From an uncultured Clostridia bacterium (lineage in GTDB: Bacteria > Bacillota > Clostridia > Christensenellales > Borkfalkiaceae): 64,000 nt of DNA. The stretch lies in the NCBI GenBank assembly GCA_944368215.1, contig CALVWX010000004.1:1-64000 (forward strand), read 5' to 3'. Positions 43,228 through 51,888 of this stretch are shown here, piece after piece (positions within the stretch are counted from its first letter, which is position 1; every line of letters begins with the position of its first letter). A model generated the notes under the pieces. That model saw only the letters and a program-made list of their open reading frames with translations, was not told where the DNA came from and made no database searches. Both the position numbers and the translations under genes were made by a program.

Positions 43228-43546
43228 TTTATCACCTGAATGAATGACTGGTGCGCGGATTTTGTAACATTGCGGCGTTTAAGCAATTCCGCGGCCTGAT
43301 GCAAGTATTATATGACAAGCGGAAGGCGCCGTCTGATAAAATTTTGTCCGCGCACAATAATATTATACTACAGGGCAAAAAATTTTTCAATACATTTTAT
43401 TAATGTCCTGCGCCATAAATTGCGCTGTGCGCCGCTGCATGCCCCGTCCTTGCGCGGCTCGCGTCGTGCGCAAGTCCGCGCAAGGACGGATTGCAAAAAA
43501 ATTACAAAAAAAAGTGTGTAATATCAACAAAATTTTATTATTGACC
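43228..43546. other. Spacer upstream of the unknown membrane protein
   Basis: Contains a perfect 13-bp inverted repeat CGTCCTTGCGCGG (43445-43457) with CCGCGCAAGGACG (43476-43488) and no T-run after it. I see no gene. The rest is AT-rich. Confidence 0.5.
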
Positions 43547-43575
43547 TTGACATATAGCGAAAATTGTATTAAAAT
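43547..43575 (+). promoter_or_regulatory. Near-consensus promoter for the membrane protein gene
   Basis: TTGACA (43547-43552), 17-base spacer, TAAAAT (43570-43575). The leader is about 115 nt. Confidence 0.8.
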
Positions 43576-43695
43576 AAATGAAGTAGAAGTATTTTATTTC
43601 TTTGTTGATTTTTCAATCTGTAGGCGTGCGCCTTGCGCCGCGCGGCGAACGCGGCCGATGCGCTTAACTTTAAAAAACTGTTACGGAGATTTACT

Positions 43696-45390
43696 ATGAC
43701 AACTGCAAACAAACCATCCAAACTTAAAACCGCTGTAGTCGTAACCTACGTAATCGCAACGCTTTTGCTGATCGCGGGCTGGTTCGTGCCCGGATTCGGC
43801 TATGATAAGGGGCTCGAAATAGGCGATATGATGCTGTTCTGGTATATACCGGCCTTCATCAACGCGTTCTTCTTCCCCTTCCTCGACAAAGCCTTGATTA
43901 CGGGTACGTTCGTAAGCGAACACGCCCTTCCCTCATTTACGGCGTTCGAATCGGAAATTATCCCCAACGTGGAACTGCATATTCCCGCGCTTATGGTGCT
44001 CGTTTATCTCGTAATAACCGTGCTCGCCATAATCTTCCTTATCCCCGTACTTGCAGGAAACAAGAACAAGAAGACCAGCCTGATAAGCGCTTACGTCATC
44101 GAAGGCGCCGCGCTCACCGCACTGGCCATACTCTTCCTCTTCTCCGCATGGGAAACAAATCTCGGCACGACAGTTACGGGTTATCTCAATCTCGTATGCG
44201 TATTCGCGGCAGTGCTCGTAGTGCTCTTCGTTCAGTCGATAATCGAAAAGAAGTCCTACGGCGTCGTGAAAATGTTCCTCTTCCTCTTCTCGGCTGCGGC
44301 ATTCTTCTTCGCCATGTTCGCAATCGACAGGATATTCGAACGCTTATTCAGCTCGCTCAACGCTGAAGATACATGGACAAATATCCTCAACGCAATATCT
44401 GCCGAAGGTCAGCTGTACGCCGTAAACGGAGTTGCAATTTCCGGTTTCACCGCAATGAAGGAACTCATAGGCGCAACGCTTGCAGGCAATAACGTCATCT
44501 GGAATGCCGACAACGCGGTTACGCTCAACATCGTAAATATCTGCGTGCTCGCGCTCTTTGCGATACTCGCGCTCAACCTCTTCATCGATTTCTGCGGTCT
44601 CATGGCCAACAACAAGACCAATAAGGAGGGCGCTCTCAATCCCCACAAGGGCGGCAAGATATTCGGCATAGTAAGATATGCACTTGCGCTCGCTATCGCA
44701 ATCGTCTTCCTCGTATGCGTAATCGTAGACGAGTCGCTTGATATCGGCGTATGCGCTTACTTCGCAATACTCTTCATACTCATCAACCTCGTAATAGACA
44801 TAATAAGGCTTGCGCTCGTTCCTTCCCAGAAGAAAAAGGCTGAAGCACAGAAAGACAGCACCATGCAGCTCGCCGCCGAAGGCATTACGCAGTCGAGCGA
44901 AGAGCAGACCGATCTTATCAGCGACGAAATGCCCATACAGCCCTATGCTCCCGCTTATGCAGAGAGTGAAACTGTTGAGACAGACAGCGCCGTTGAAGAA
45001 GAGGCTTCAGAGCCCGTAGTTGAAGAAGTTCCCGAAGAGAGCGGCGTCATAGACGAACAGCTTAAGATTGAGGAACTTCCCGTTGACGACGGACTTGACA
45101 ATAAGTCTGAAAAGCAGGAAGAACCTTACGTTTACACGCCGAGACCCGTCATTTACAACGGACCTTCGGATGCGTTCATCGATACTTTGACCACAGAGGA
45201 AAAGATTGAATTCAGCAAAGTATTCATCGACAAGACTAAGGGCAGCCTGCCTGCTAAGATGCCGGAGTATGAAATCGGCGGAAGCAACGAAGACTTCTTC
45301 CCCGCAATCTTCATCAACCTCGGCAGATTCCGCGCAATGCTTTCGAGCAGCCTGCTCCGCAAGATTTATAAATATCTCAACTCCAAATAA
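43696..45390 (+). CDS. Unknown polytopic membrane protein with acidic cytoplasmic tail
   Basis: 564 residues, family not recognised. The start at 43696 has GGAG eight bases upstream. About nine or ten hydrophobic segments fill residues 15-390. An acidic linker (about 395-475, rich in Glu, Pro and Val) and a compact C-terminal region (about 485-564) starting VIYNGPSDAFIDTLTTEEKI follow. Codon use is biased to CTC, TTC and GCA, like gltA nearby and unlike most of its neighbours. With the strong promoter this suggests high expression. Possible roles are an envelope or morphogenesis protein with a cytoplasmic docking domain. There is no direct evidence. Confidence 0.85.
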   Translation: MTTANKPSKLKTAVVVTYVIATLLLIAGWFVPGFGYDKGLEIGDMMLFWYIPAFINAFFFPFLDKALITGTFVSEHALPSFTAFESEIIPNVELHIPALMVLVYLVITVLAIIFLIPVLAGNKNKKTSLISAYVIEGAALTALAILFLFSAWETNLGTTVTGYLNLVCVFAAVLVVLFVQSIIEKKSYGVVKMFLFLFSAAAFFFAMFAIDRIFERLFSSLNAEDTWTNILNAISAEGQLYAVNGVAISGFTAMKELIGATLAGNNVIWNADNAVTLNIVNICVLALFAILALNLFIDFCGLMANNKTNKEGALNPHKGGKIFGIVRYALALAIAIVFLVCVIVDESLDIGVCAYFAILFILINLVIDIIRLALVPSQKKKAEAQKDSTMQLAAEGITQSSEEQTDLISDEMPIQPYAPAYAESETVETDSAVEEEASEPVVEEVPEESGVIDEQLKIEELPVDDGLDNKSEKQEEPYVYTPRPVIYNGPSDAFIDTLTTEEKIEFSKVFIDKTKGSLPAKMPEYEIGGSNEDFFPAIFINLGRFRAMLSSSLLRKIYKYLNSK

Positions 45391-45406
45391 TTGAGTTTTA
45401 AAACTG

Positions 45407-45442
45407 ACGCCGTCGGCAAGGCAAATTGCCGACGGCGTTTTT
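45407..45442 (+). terminator. Terminator of the membrane protein gene
   Basis: ACGCCGTCGGCAA with TTGCCGACGGCGT, followed by TTTTTGCG, 17 bases after the stop. Confidence 0.9.
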
Positions 45443-45487
45443 GCGCGGTGACCGCGTTGTCGGCAACGTACCGTTGCATCTGACTCC

Positions 45488-45676
45488 ACAAGCGGCGTGT
45501 CGCCGCGGACATACTCCGCAAGCGGGCTGTTTTGCTTAAACCCTACTCCCCTTGCGGCCAACAATTAAGTTACTTCGTGCCCTACTCCTCTTTCGGACAA
45601 CAAGCGGCGTGTCGCCGCGGACGTGCTCCGCAATCGGGCAATTATAATATACCATGCTCCTCTTGCGGCCGATAAG
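45488..45676. repeat. Degenerate direct repeats
   Basis: A 40-bp unit beginning ACAAGCGGCGTGTCGCCGCG occurs at 45488-45527 and 45600-45639 with three differences. A second unit of the type CCTACTCCCCTTGCGGCCAA occurs near 45542, 45581 and 45653. Together they form an irregular array. No coding frame is supported. Confidence 0.6.
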
Positions 45677-45696
45677 CAGCGGACACTGCGTCCATA

Positions 45697-45823
45697 TGTC
45701 ATCTTGAGCGAAACGAACGAAGTGAGTGAAGTCGAAAGATCTTGTTTGAATTATATCCATGCAAGATACATTCGACTGCGCTCGTCGGGTTGAAAGCCAC
45801 TCCTCGCTCAGCTCAGTATGGCA
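45697..45823. repeat. Dispersed inverted repeat, copy C
   Basis: Left end TGTCATCTTGAGCG, internal GTCGAAAGATCTTG and CAAGATACATTCGACTGCG, right end CAGCTCAGTATGGCA. The central hairpin is degraded here (GGGTTGAAAGCCAC). Confidence 0.8.
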
Positions 45824-45895
45824 AAAGAGGCGATTGGAATGACAATGGAATGGTGACCACGCTGTGGTCCAACCTTTCGGGCGAAAGGCCAAATA

Positions 45896-45939
45896 AAAGA
45901 CGCCGCGCACAGCAATTTTGCTGCGCGCGGCGTCTTTTT
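45896..45939. terminator. Bidirectional terminator at the end of the sigma-factor operon
   Basis: AAAAGACGCCGCGC pairs with GCGCGGCGTCTTTT, with an additional inner stem (CAGC/GCTG). A-rich and T-rich flanks allow use in both directions. Confidence 0.85.
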
Positions 45940-45955
45940 AATAAATTGTTCCGCA

Positions 45956-46330
45956 CTAAATAATTGTGCCGTTGATTTTGATTTTTGCCGTTATAGCGTC
46001 GCCGTCAAGGGAAATGTTGCCATCGCAGACAACGTTTACGATATACAATCCCCTGCCGTTCTCGGCGAGAATGTCCGGCAGGTTGCGGCGGATGCAAAAA
46101 GCTTTTGCGCCCTCGGAAGACACGCTTATGACTATATCGCTGCCGTCTACACCGCCGCAAAAACGGGCCGTGCTGCCGCAATGGCGGATGGCGTTGGTTA
46201 AAAGTTCGCACCCGACGAGGCGGCTGAAAAACACGTCGTCTTCCGTGAGGCCGCAGCCGCGCAGATATTCTTCGAACTGATGAAGGCGGTCGGACATGTC
46301 GGTTAAGTTGTCGACGTCAAATGTCATCAT
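45956..46330 (-). CDS. HATPase-fold anti-sigma factor/serine kinase, RsbW/SpoIIAB-like
   Basis: 124 residues of Bergerat fold. The N box is ELLTNAIRH (about residues 43-51) with the Mg-binding Asn, and the G2 lid motif is ENGRGLYIVNVV (about 90-101). The G1 DxGxG motif is not clear. Proteins of this family bind and inhibit a sigma factor and phosphorylate a STAS antagonist. It overlaps the sigma gene by ATGA, the usual arrangement of partner pairs. It is last in a four-gene operon. Confidence 0.85.
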   Translation of the reverse strand: MMTFDVDNLTDMSDRLHQFEEYLRGCGLTEDDVFFSRLVGCELLTNAIRHCGSTARFCGGVDGSDIVISVSSEGAKAFCIRRNLPDILAENGRGLYIVNVVCDGNISLDGDAITAKIKINGTII

Positions 46331-47055
46331 TTTGTAAGAGCGTCCTTTAATTTGCCGATGATTTTGCGCTCGGCGCGCGAAACGAACATCTGACTGACGC
46401 CGAGTATTTTGCCCGTTTCGGCCTGGGATTTGCCATCGATGAAGCGCAGTTTTATTACCTTCTGTTCGGTGGGGTCGAGCTTGGAAATTTCCGTTCTCAG
46501 CGCGTCAACGTCCTCGAATTTTTCAAAAGACGAGCTGTCGTCGGCGAGAACTTCGTAAAGCGGAGCTTCGCTGTCGCCGTTGCTGACGGGGGCGTCGAGC
46601 GAGACGGGTGATTTATTTTCCATCGCCTCGATTATTGACTCTTCGTCCTCGCCAAGAATTTCCGAAAGCTGTTTTACGGTGGGTTTTGTGCCGTTTTTTG
46701 TATAGTAACTGTTGATTGCGTCCTTTACCCTTGCTGAGAGCGCATACAGCTTGCGCGGCAGGCGGACGGAGCGCGAATAATCGCGGAAGTAGTTGCGTAT
46801 GATGCCCGTTATTGTGGGCGTTATATATGTGGTGAACTGATTGCCGAGGTCGGGGTCGAATTTTTCGACGCCCGAAATGAGAGCTTCGGACGCGACCTGA
46901 AAAAGGTCGTCGTACTCCACTCCCCTGCCCGCAAACTTTTTTGCGAGAATTTCGGCAACGTACATATAATTTTCTACCAGCTCGTTGCGTATTTTAATGT
47001 CGCCCGTGCGGCGGTATTGACGGAAGAGCTCGGCCGCTTTTTCGTTGGATATCAT
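46327..47055 (-). CDS. SigB/SigF/SigG-type alternative sigma factor
   Basis: 242 residues. Region 2 (about 35-100) contains YDDLFQVASEALISGVEKFD and FTTYITPTITGIIRNYFRD. Region 3 lies about 105-165 and region 4 (about 190-240) has the helix-turn-helix SQAETGKILGVSQMFVSRAE. The sequence fits the sporulation and general-stress sigma group. It is flanked on both sides by HATPase-fold proteins and preceded by a STAS protein, so its activity is probably set by partner switching. I cannot tell sigma-F from sigma-B by eye. Confidence 0.92.
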   Translation of the reverse strand: MISNEKAAELFRQYRRTGDIKIRNELVENYMYVAEILAKKFAGRGVEYDDLFQVASEALISGVEKFDPDLGNQFTTYITPTITGIIRNYFRDYSRSVRLPRKLYALSARVKDAINSYYTKNGTKPTVKQLSEILGEDEESIIEAMENKSPVSLDAPVSNGDSEAPLYEVLADDSSSFEKFEDVDALRTEISKLDPTEQKVIKLRFIDGKSQAETGKILGVSQMFVSRAERKIIGKLKDALTK

Positions 47056-47402
47056 ACCTTTAATATAACTTTTTTAATGGCCTTGCCGCACTTTTCGATT
47101 TCGCACGAGGAGACAAGCGCGGATAGCAGCGCGAGGGACAGTTCGTTTTCGCCCTCGCTGAGCGTGCCCGCGTCGGTGCCGCAAATCTCCGCGCCGACGC
47201 CGCCAAAGGTGTGCAGAATTACCTCCGCGCCGTCGAAACCGCAGTTTTTGAGCATTAAACAGCTTTCGGTGACGCAGACTTTGAAATCTTCGGTGGCGTC
47301 GATGTCGAGTTCGGCCGCCGCGCACACGCCGCCCACGGCCAGCCTGAGGGCGGTGTAATATTTACTGTCGGAAAGACAGAAAGCGAGCTTGAAATCTTTC
47401 AT
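47052..47402 (-). CDS. Degenerate HATPase/RsbW-like protein
   Basis: 116 residues. The segment YYTALRLAVGGVCAAAELDI followed by ATEDFKVCVTES matches the RsbW start (R-L-x-V-x-G-[IV] ... E-D-[IF]-K-[IVL]-x-V-x-E). The catalytic N-box asparagine (EACTNA in active kinases) is absent (ESCLML), and no G1 or G2 glycine motif is visible. It is therefore likely a non-kinase partner, possibly a scaffold or a decoy anti-sigma factor. It overlaps the STAS gene by one base and the sigma gene by four. Confidence 0.7.
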   Translation of the reverse strand: MKDFKLAFCLSDSKYYTALRLAVGGVCAAAELDIDATEDFKVCVTESCLMLKNCGFDGAEVILHTFGGVGAEICGTDAGTLSEGENELSLALLSALVSSCEIEKCGKAIKKVILKV

Positions 47403-47713
47403 TATTGCAACTCCACAAGTTTATCGAGCGCGCATATTTCAAACAATTTTCTTATGCGCGGGCTTAAATTTTTTACGATAAGCTTTTTTCCGTCGGCTTT
47501 GAGACCTTTATAAACCTTGACGATGGCGCCGAGAATGGTGCTGTCGACAAAGGCGAGGTCGGTGCAATCGAGCACTATGTCGCGCTTGTCTGCGTTGTAA
47601 TGGCTGAAGATGACGGAATCGAACTGTTCATATACGGATGCGTCGACTTCGCCGCCTAAAGTTACCGTTATTGTTTGGGGCGTCTGCGACGTTACCTCGA
47701 TTTTATAATTCAT
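47402..47713 (-). CDS. STAS-domain anti-sigma factor antagonist (RsbV/SpoIIAA-like)
   Basis: 103 residues, one STAS domain. The phosphorylatable serine lies in LAFVDSTILGAIVKVYKGL (about residues 57-75; the usual form is DSSGL or DSxG), near the end of strand beta-3. Dephosphorylated antagonist would bind the RsbW-like partner and free the sigma factor. The start at 47713 has AGGAG nine bases upstream. It is the first gene of the four-gene operon STAS - degenerate HATPase - sigma - HATPase. Confidence 0.9.
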   Translation of the reverse strand: MNYKIEVTSQTPQTITVTLGGEVDASVYEQFDSVIFSHYNADKRDIVLDCTDLAFVDSTILGAIVKVYKGLKADGKKLIVKNLSPRIRKLFEICALDKLVELQ

Positions 47714-47892
47714 AAATAAAAACTCCTGTTCTTTATATAATATAAACGCTTTCAGCGCCTGACAAAACCATTTTATCACAACTTTTGCCCACTTTCAAGC
47801 CAAATTTGTTCAAATTATATTTTTATGCGCTCGCATGTTTAAATATGCAAATCACGGTACACGGACACACATTTTATACACAAATAATTCAT

Positions 47893-47921
47893 TTGACAAC
47901 AAAGTGCATTTATGGTATAAT
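47893..47921 (+). promoter_or_regulatory. Consensus promoter for citrate synthase
   Basis: TTGACA (47893-47898), 17-base spacer, TATAAT (47916-47921). Exact consensus, about 35 nt of leader. Confidence 0.9.
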
Positions 47922-47962
47922 TCTCTAAATATACCTGAATAATTTATTGGAAGTGATTTAAT

Positions 47963-49336
47963 TTGGATTTTAATGCAGCAAACCTTATTGTAAAGTATTC
48001 GCACACCATATCGGAACTCGCCAAAATCGAGCAGGCCGACAGGATAGACCCTGCGCTTTACGACGCGTACGACGTTAAAAGGGGATTAAGAGACAAAAAC
48101 GGCAAGGGCGTGCTTTGCGGCCTTACCGAAATTTCTGAAGTTACGAGCTGGGAGACGGTTGACGGCGAAAAGAGACCCATACCCGGCATACTCTGCTACA
48201 GGGGGTATAACATAAAAGACCTCGTTGCAAATTGCGTGAAAGAGAACAGATTCGGCTTTGAAGAGACAATTCACCTTCTGCTGTTCGGAAACCTGCCCAA
48301 TAAGTCCGAGCTTAAAGACTTTTCCGACATGCTCGCCGAATTCATGGTTCTGCCCCGCAACTTCGTGCGCGACGTCATAATGAAGAACCCTTCGAGCGAT
48401 ATCATGAACATGCTGGCGAGGTGCGTGCTTTCGCTTTACAGCTATGACCCCGACCCCGATAACATAATGATTTCCAACGTGCTCCGCCAGAGTCTGCAGC
48501 TGATTGCGCAGTTCCCCATGCTTGCGGCGTACTCGTTCCGCGCGTACAAATATTACGACGTGAGCGACGCTTCGCTGATCATACACAAACCTCTGCCCGA
48601 TTATTCCATGGCGCAGAACCTTTTGCACATACTGCGCAAGGACAACACCTTTACCGACCTTGAAGCCAAGGTGCTGGATATTTGCCTTATGCTGCACGCC
48701 GACCACGGCGGCGGCAACAACTCCACATTCACCACCCACGTGGTAACGTCTTCGGGCACGGACACGTATTCCTCCACCGTAGCATCGCTCGGCTCCTTAA
48801 AGGGCCCCAAGCACGGCGGCGCCAACATAAAGGTAAAGCAGATGTTCTCCAATATAAAGGAGAACGTGCCCGACTGGAAGGAAAGCACCATCCGCGATTA
48901 CGTGAGCAAGATACTCAACAGAAAGGCGTTTGACCGAAGCGGGTTGGTTTACGGCATGGGGCACGCAGTTTACACCATATCCGACCCCCGCGCCGAAGTG
49001 CTTAAAAAATACGCCGGCAAGCTTGCCGCCGAAAAGGGCCGGGAAGACGAATTCGAGCTTTACAACACGGTTGCGAAGGTAGCTTCCGAACTCGTGCAGG
49101 AACAGCGCAACACCCACAAGCCCGTAAACCCCAACGTAGACTTCTATTCGGGCCTCGTTTATTCCATGCTCAACATACCCGACGCGCTCTACACCCCTCT
49201 CTTTGCAATAGCGAGGATTGCGGGCTGGTCGGCGCACAGAATCGAGGAGCTTGTAAACGGTAACAAGATTATACGCCCCGCATACCAGTGCGTGCAGGAC
49301 AGGCGCGAATATGTAAAACTGGAAGACAGAAAATAA
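47963..49336 (+). CDS. gltA: Citrate synthase
   Basis: Condenses oxaloacetate and acetyl-CoA. The 457-residue protein has the catalytic histidines in LHADHGGGNNSTF (about residues 249-261) and YGMGHAVYT, and the aspartate in NVDFYSG (about 391-397). KGPKHGGAN is also conserved. It starts at TTG with GGAAGTG upstream. Length and motifs suggest the Si citrate synthase of Firmicutes rather than a methylcitrate synthase, but this cannot be proved. It has strong codon bias and an exact consensus promoter, so it is likely highly expressed. Confidence 0.95.
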   Translation: MDFNAANLIVKYSHTISELAKIEQADRIDPALYDAYDVKRGLRDKNGKGVLCGLTEISEVTSWETVDGEKRPIPGILCYRGYNIKDLVANCVKENRFGFEETIHLLLFGNLPNKSELKDFSDMLAEFMVLPRNFVRDVIMKNPSSDIMNMLARCVLSLYSYDPDPDNIMISNVLRQSLQLIAQFPMLAAYSFRAYKYYDVSDASLIIHKPLPDYSMAQNLLHILRKDNTFTDLEAKVLDICLMLHADHGGGNNSTFTTHVVTSSGTDTYSSTVASLGSLKGPKHGGANIKVKQMFSNIKENVPDWKESTIRDYVSKILNRKAFDRSGLVYGMGHAVYTISDPRAEVLKKYAGKLAAEKGREDEFELYNTVAKVASELVQEQRNTHKPVNPNVDFYSGLVYSMLNIPDALYTPLFAIARIAGWSAHRIEELVNGNKIIRPAYQCVQDRREYVKLEDRK

Positions 49337-49373
49337 AATACGCGGCATGATATGCCGCCGAAAAGCCAAAATT

Positions 49374-49401
49374 AAAGCCCCGCTTCAGGCGGGGCTTTTT
49401 T
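49374..49401 (+). terminator. Terminator of gltA
   Basis: AAAGCCCCGC-TTCAG-GCGGGGC followed by TTTTTT. Confidence 0.92.
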
Positions 49402-49437
49402 GCCGCCCTGCGGGCCTTACAAGGCCCGCAGGGCGGC
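49402..49437 (-). terminator. Terminator of the feoA-feoB-pseudouridine synthase operon
   Basis: GCCGCCCTGCGGGCCTT with AAGGCCCGCAGGGCGGC, a perfect 17-bp stem directly after the leftward gene's stop. It abuts the gltA terminator. Confidence 0.8.
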
Positions 49438-49444
49438 TTTGCAA

Positions 49445-50251
49445 TTACTTTGTTATGCGCGGAATTTCGGGTGCGAGAGAGCTCGTGAACGAATAATTTT
49501 TCCCGCCCAAGTCAAATGAAATGAGGTACGAGCACAGAAGCTGCCTTTTAAAGCCGTATTTTGCGTTGAGAGCCTCGTCGCCGTACTTTTCATCGCCGAG
49601 CACGGGACAGCCTATGTGCGCCATGTGGGCGCGTATCTGGTGCGTTTTGCCCGTATGCAGAATGACCTTTACCTTTGCGAGGCCGTTTGCTTTTGACATC
49701 ACCTCGTACTGCGTGCGTATGGGGACAAAGCCTTGGGCGGGAGAATCGCATATGCGGACGAGACTTCTTTTTTCGTCCTTTTTGAGGTAGGCCGTCATGT
49801 CCGCCGACGGGCGGAGGAAATTATCTTTGCAGATGCAGATGTACTCCTTGCGCACGGCGCGCTCTTTGAAAAGGTTTTTGAGCTCCTCCGCCGTTTTATC
49901 GTCGCGGGCGAAGATGATGACGCCGCAGGTGTTTCTGTCGAGGCGGTGAACGGCGGTGAGGCCGAGTTCGGAGGCGAGCGCTTCGGTGGAAACGCCGCTC
50001 AATTTATCGGCCACATATATATGTTGCCCCGCATATATGGTTGAATGACTGGGCTTGGACTCCATTTTTAAAGTGGTGTAATACACGACCTCATCCCCCG
50101 CCTTCAGCGATACATTGGAGCGCACTTTTGCACCGTTGACGCGGACGTCGGCCGAGCGCAACAGGGCGGAAAGATAAAAACTGCCCTGCGGATAGACCGA
50201 ATCGGTGAAATCTTTTAAATTGGACGGCGAGGTTACGGTGAATTTTTTCAT
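49445..50251 (-). CDS. RluA-family pseudouridine synthase
   Basis: 268 residues. An S4-like N-terminus (about 25-70) is followed by the catalytic domain with HRLDRNTCGVIIFA (about residues 100-113), where the Asp of HRLD is the catalytic residue. HTGKTHQIRAHMAHIGCPVLGD (key residues TxQIRxHxAxxG) is the second family motif. The target uridine in tRNA or rRNA is not identifiable. The start ATG overlaps the feoB stop (ATGA). Cotranscription with iron transport is unusual and may be coincidental. Confidence 0.92.
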   Translation of the reverse strand: MKKFTVTSPSNLKDFTDSVYPQGSFYLSALLRSADVRVNGAKVRSNVSLKAGDEVVYYTTLKMESKPSHSTIYAGQHIYVADKLSGVSTEALASELGLTAVHRLDRNTCGVIIFARDDKTAEELKNLFKERAVRKEYICICKDNFLRPSADMTAYLKKDEKRSLVRICDSPAQGFVPIRTQYEVMSKANGLAKVKVILHTGKTHQIRAHMAHIGCPVLGDEKYGDEALNAKYGFKRQLLCSYLISFDLGGKNYSFTSSLAPEIPRITK

Positions 50252-51888
50252 AAAAGGCAAAATATAAAGTGCGTCAGATATGCGAACAGGAAGGCGAACG
50301 CCAGCTGGGTTACGTTGTATTTGAGCGTAGTTTTCCAGCCTATTTCCCTGCACGACGAGGCATAGGCCGAGATGCAGGCGGGACAGGTCAGCACGAACAC
50401 GCAGCATGCCGCGGCCGCGGGAAGAGGCAGCGTTACGCCGCCCATAAGCATGGATATCGAGGCCGCAACGTTTTCCTTGGCGGCAAAGCCCGTTATAAAT
50501 GCGTAAGCCAGCCGCCAGTCGTCCACGCCCATGGGTCTGAACAGCGGCAGAATGGCGCGGCATATGGCGGCGAGAATGCTGTCCTCCTCTCCGCACAGCG
50601 AAAACGAAGGGGACAGATGGCTTAAAAGCCAGCTGGCCATGCAGAACACGGCGACGATGGTCGTCACCTTTATTATAAACGATGTCAGCTGAAAATACAA
50701 CTTGTTTGCGACGGCAAAAAGCGACGGGCGCGTTATGGGGGTAATTTCAGAGACGAGCCCTTCGCCGTCGCCCTTTAAAAACAGCGAGAGCCCGACGGCC
50801 AGCGCGACGCCTGCAAAATACAGCGCGCACACGGCGGGGAACGGGTCGGCAAAGAGCGGAGAGAGAAAGGTTAAAAATACGGGCAGTTTTGCGCCGCAGG
50901 GCACGTAAGGCAGCACGGCTATGGTGCGCGAACGTGCGGACTGCGTGGAAAAACCGCGCGCAGTTGTTATGGCCGCGGCCGTGCAGCCCAGCCCCGAAAT
51001 GAGGCAGAAGGCCGCGCGGCCCGAAAGCTTTACCTTTTCGAATATGCCGTCGGTGACAAAGCACAAAGCGCTCATGGCGCCGCTTTCGTCGAGCAGTATG
51101 AGCACGAGATACAATATGGCGAGCTGGGGCGCGAAGGAAAGCACCCCTCCCACGCCGCCCAGAAGACCGTCGCAGAAAAAGGACGAAAAGGCCGCGCTCT
51201 GCATATGCGAGGATAAAAGGCCAGCCAAGCGCACGCAGATTAGCTCTTCCCCCCACCCTTTTAAAAGCGCGCCGGGCATGGAGGGATAAAAGGTTAAAAA
51301 GAAGGTTAAAACCATGGCCGACATGAATATGAGCGGCGCGAAAATTTTACTGTAAAAGGGCTTTTCAAATGCGCGGATTGAACAGTTTCCCCCGTAGTAT
51401 ACCTCGTTGAGCGACACATTGCCCTTAGAGACGGGCTTTATGAGCGCGCCCGAGAGGGCGATTTTTTTGAATGCCTTAAAGGGGCAGTCGTACACGGGAA
51501 CGCCGAGATATGACTGAAGTTTTTGCGCATCTACAAAGCCGCCGCGCGCATTAAGCGCGCGCGTTTTAGTGAGGTAGACGACGACGTTTTTGTTGAGAGA
51601 AATGAGCTTTTTTGTGAGGTTGAGCGAGTTGACCAAAGTCAGGCTGTCCACGACGTCGACGATGACGTCGGCTTTTCGTATGCTCTTGGCCGCCTCCCCT
51701 TCCTCCATGGTGTAAGCCTCGAATGAATACAGCCCGGGGCTGTCGGTGAAATAAACTTTTCCTACGCGCTTGGTTGCGGAAGTTGTGGTTACGCCGTGGA
51801 AGTTGCCAGTCTTTAAACGGCTGTGAGTGAGATAATTGAAGAGCGTCGTTTTGCCCGCGTTGGGGTTGCCGGCAAGCACTACTTGCAA
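50248..51888 (-). CDS. feoB: FeoB-type ferrous iron transporter, divergent
   Basis: 546 residues, shorter than usual (about 650-770). The N-terminal GTPase has G1 GNPNAGKTT (about 7-15), G2 NFHGVTTTSA and G3 DSPG. The G4 site reads LTKTRALNA, without the normal NxxD, so guanine recognition may be lost or altered. The membrane part (about 185-546) holds the first gate GLGCTAAAITTA, where FeoB usually has GCNVPAI, and the second gate ITGFAAKEN. Both gates normally pair with the iron path. The start is TTG 51888. It overlaps the FeoA gene by ten bases. Confidence 0.88.
   Translation of the reverse strand: MQVVLAGNPNAGKTTLFNYLTHSRLKTGNFHGVTTTSATKRVGKVYFTDSPGLYSFEAYTMEEGEAAKSIRKADVIVDVVDSLTLVNSLNLTKKLISLNKNVVVYLTKTRALNARGGFVDAQKLQSYLGVPVYDCPFKAFKKIALSGALIKPVSKGNVSLNEVYYGGNCSIRAFEKPFYSKIFAPLIFMSAMVLTFFLTFYPSMPGALLKGWGEELICVRLAGLLSSHMQSAAFSSFFCDGLLGGVGGVLSFAPQLAILYLVLILLDESGAMSALCFVTDGIFEKVKLSGRAAFCLISGLGCTAAAITTARGFSTQSARSRTIAVLPYVPCGAKLPVFLTFLSPLFADPFPAVCALYFAGVALAVGLSLFLKGDGEGLVSEITPITRPSLFAVANKLYFQLTSFIIKVTTIVAVFCMASWLLSHLSPSFSLCGEEDSILAAICRAILPLFRPMGVDDWRLAYAFITGFAAKENVAASISMLMGGVTLPLPAAAACCVFVLTCPACISAYASSCREIGWKTTLKYNVTQLAFAFLFAYLTHFIFCLL

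Noticed and set aside
45488..45823. CRISPR array
   Set aside because: Only two or three degenerate repeats with unequal spacing and no cas genes in the window.
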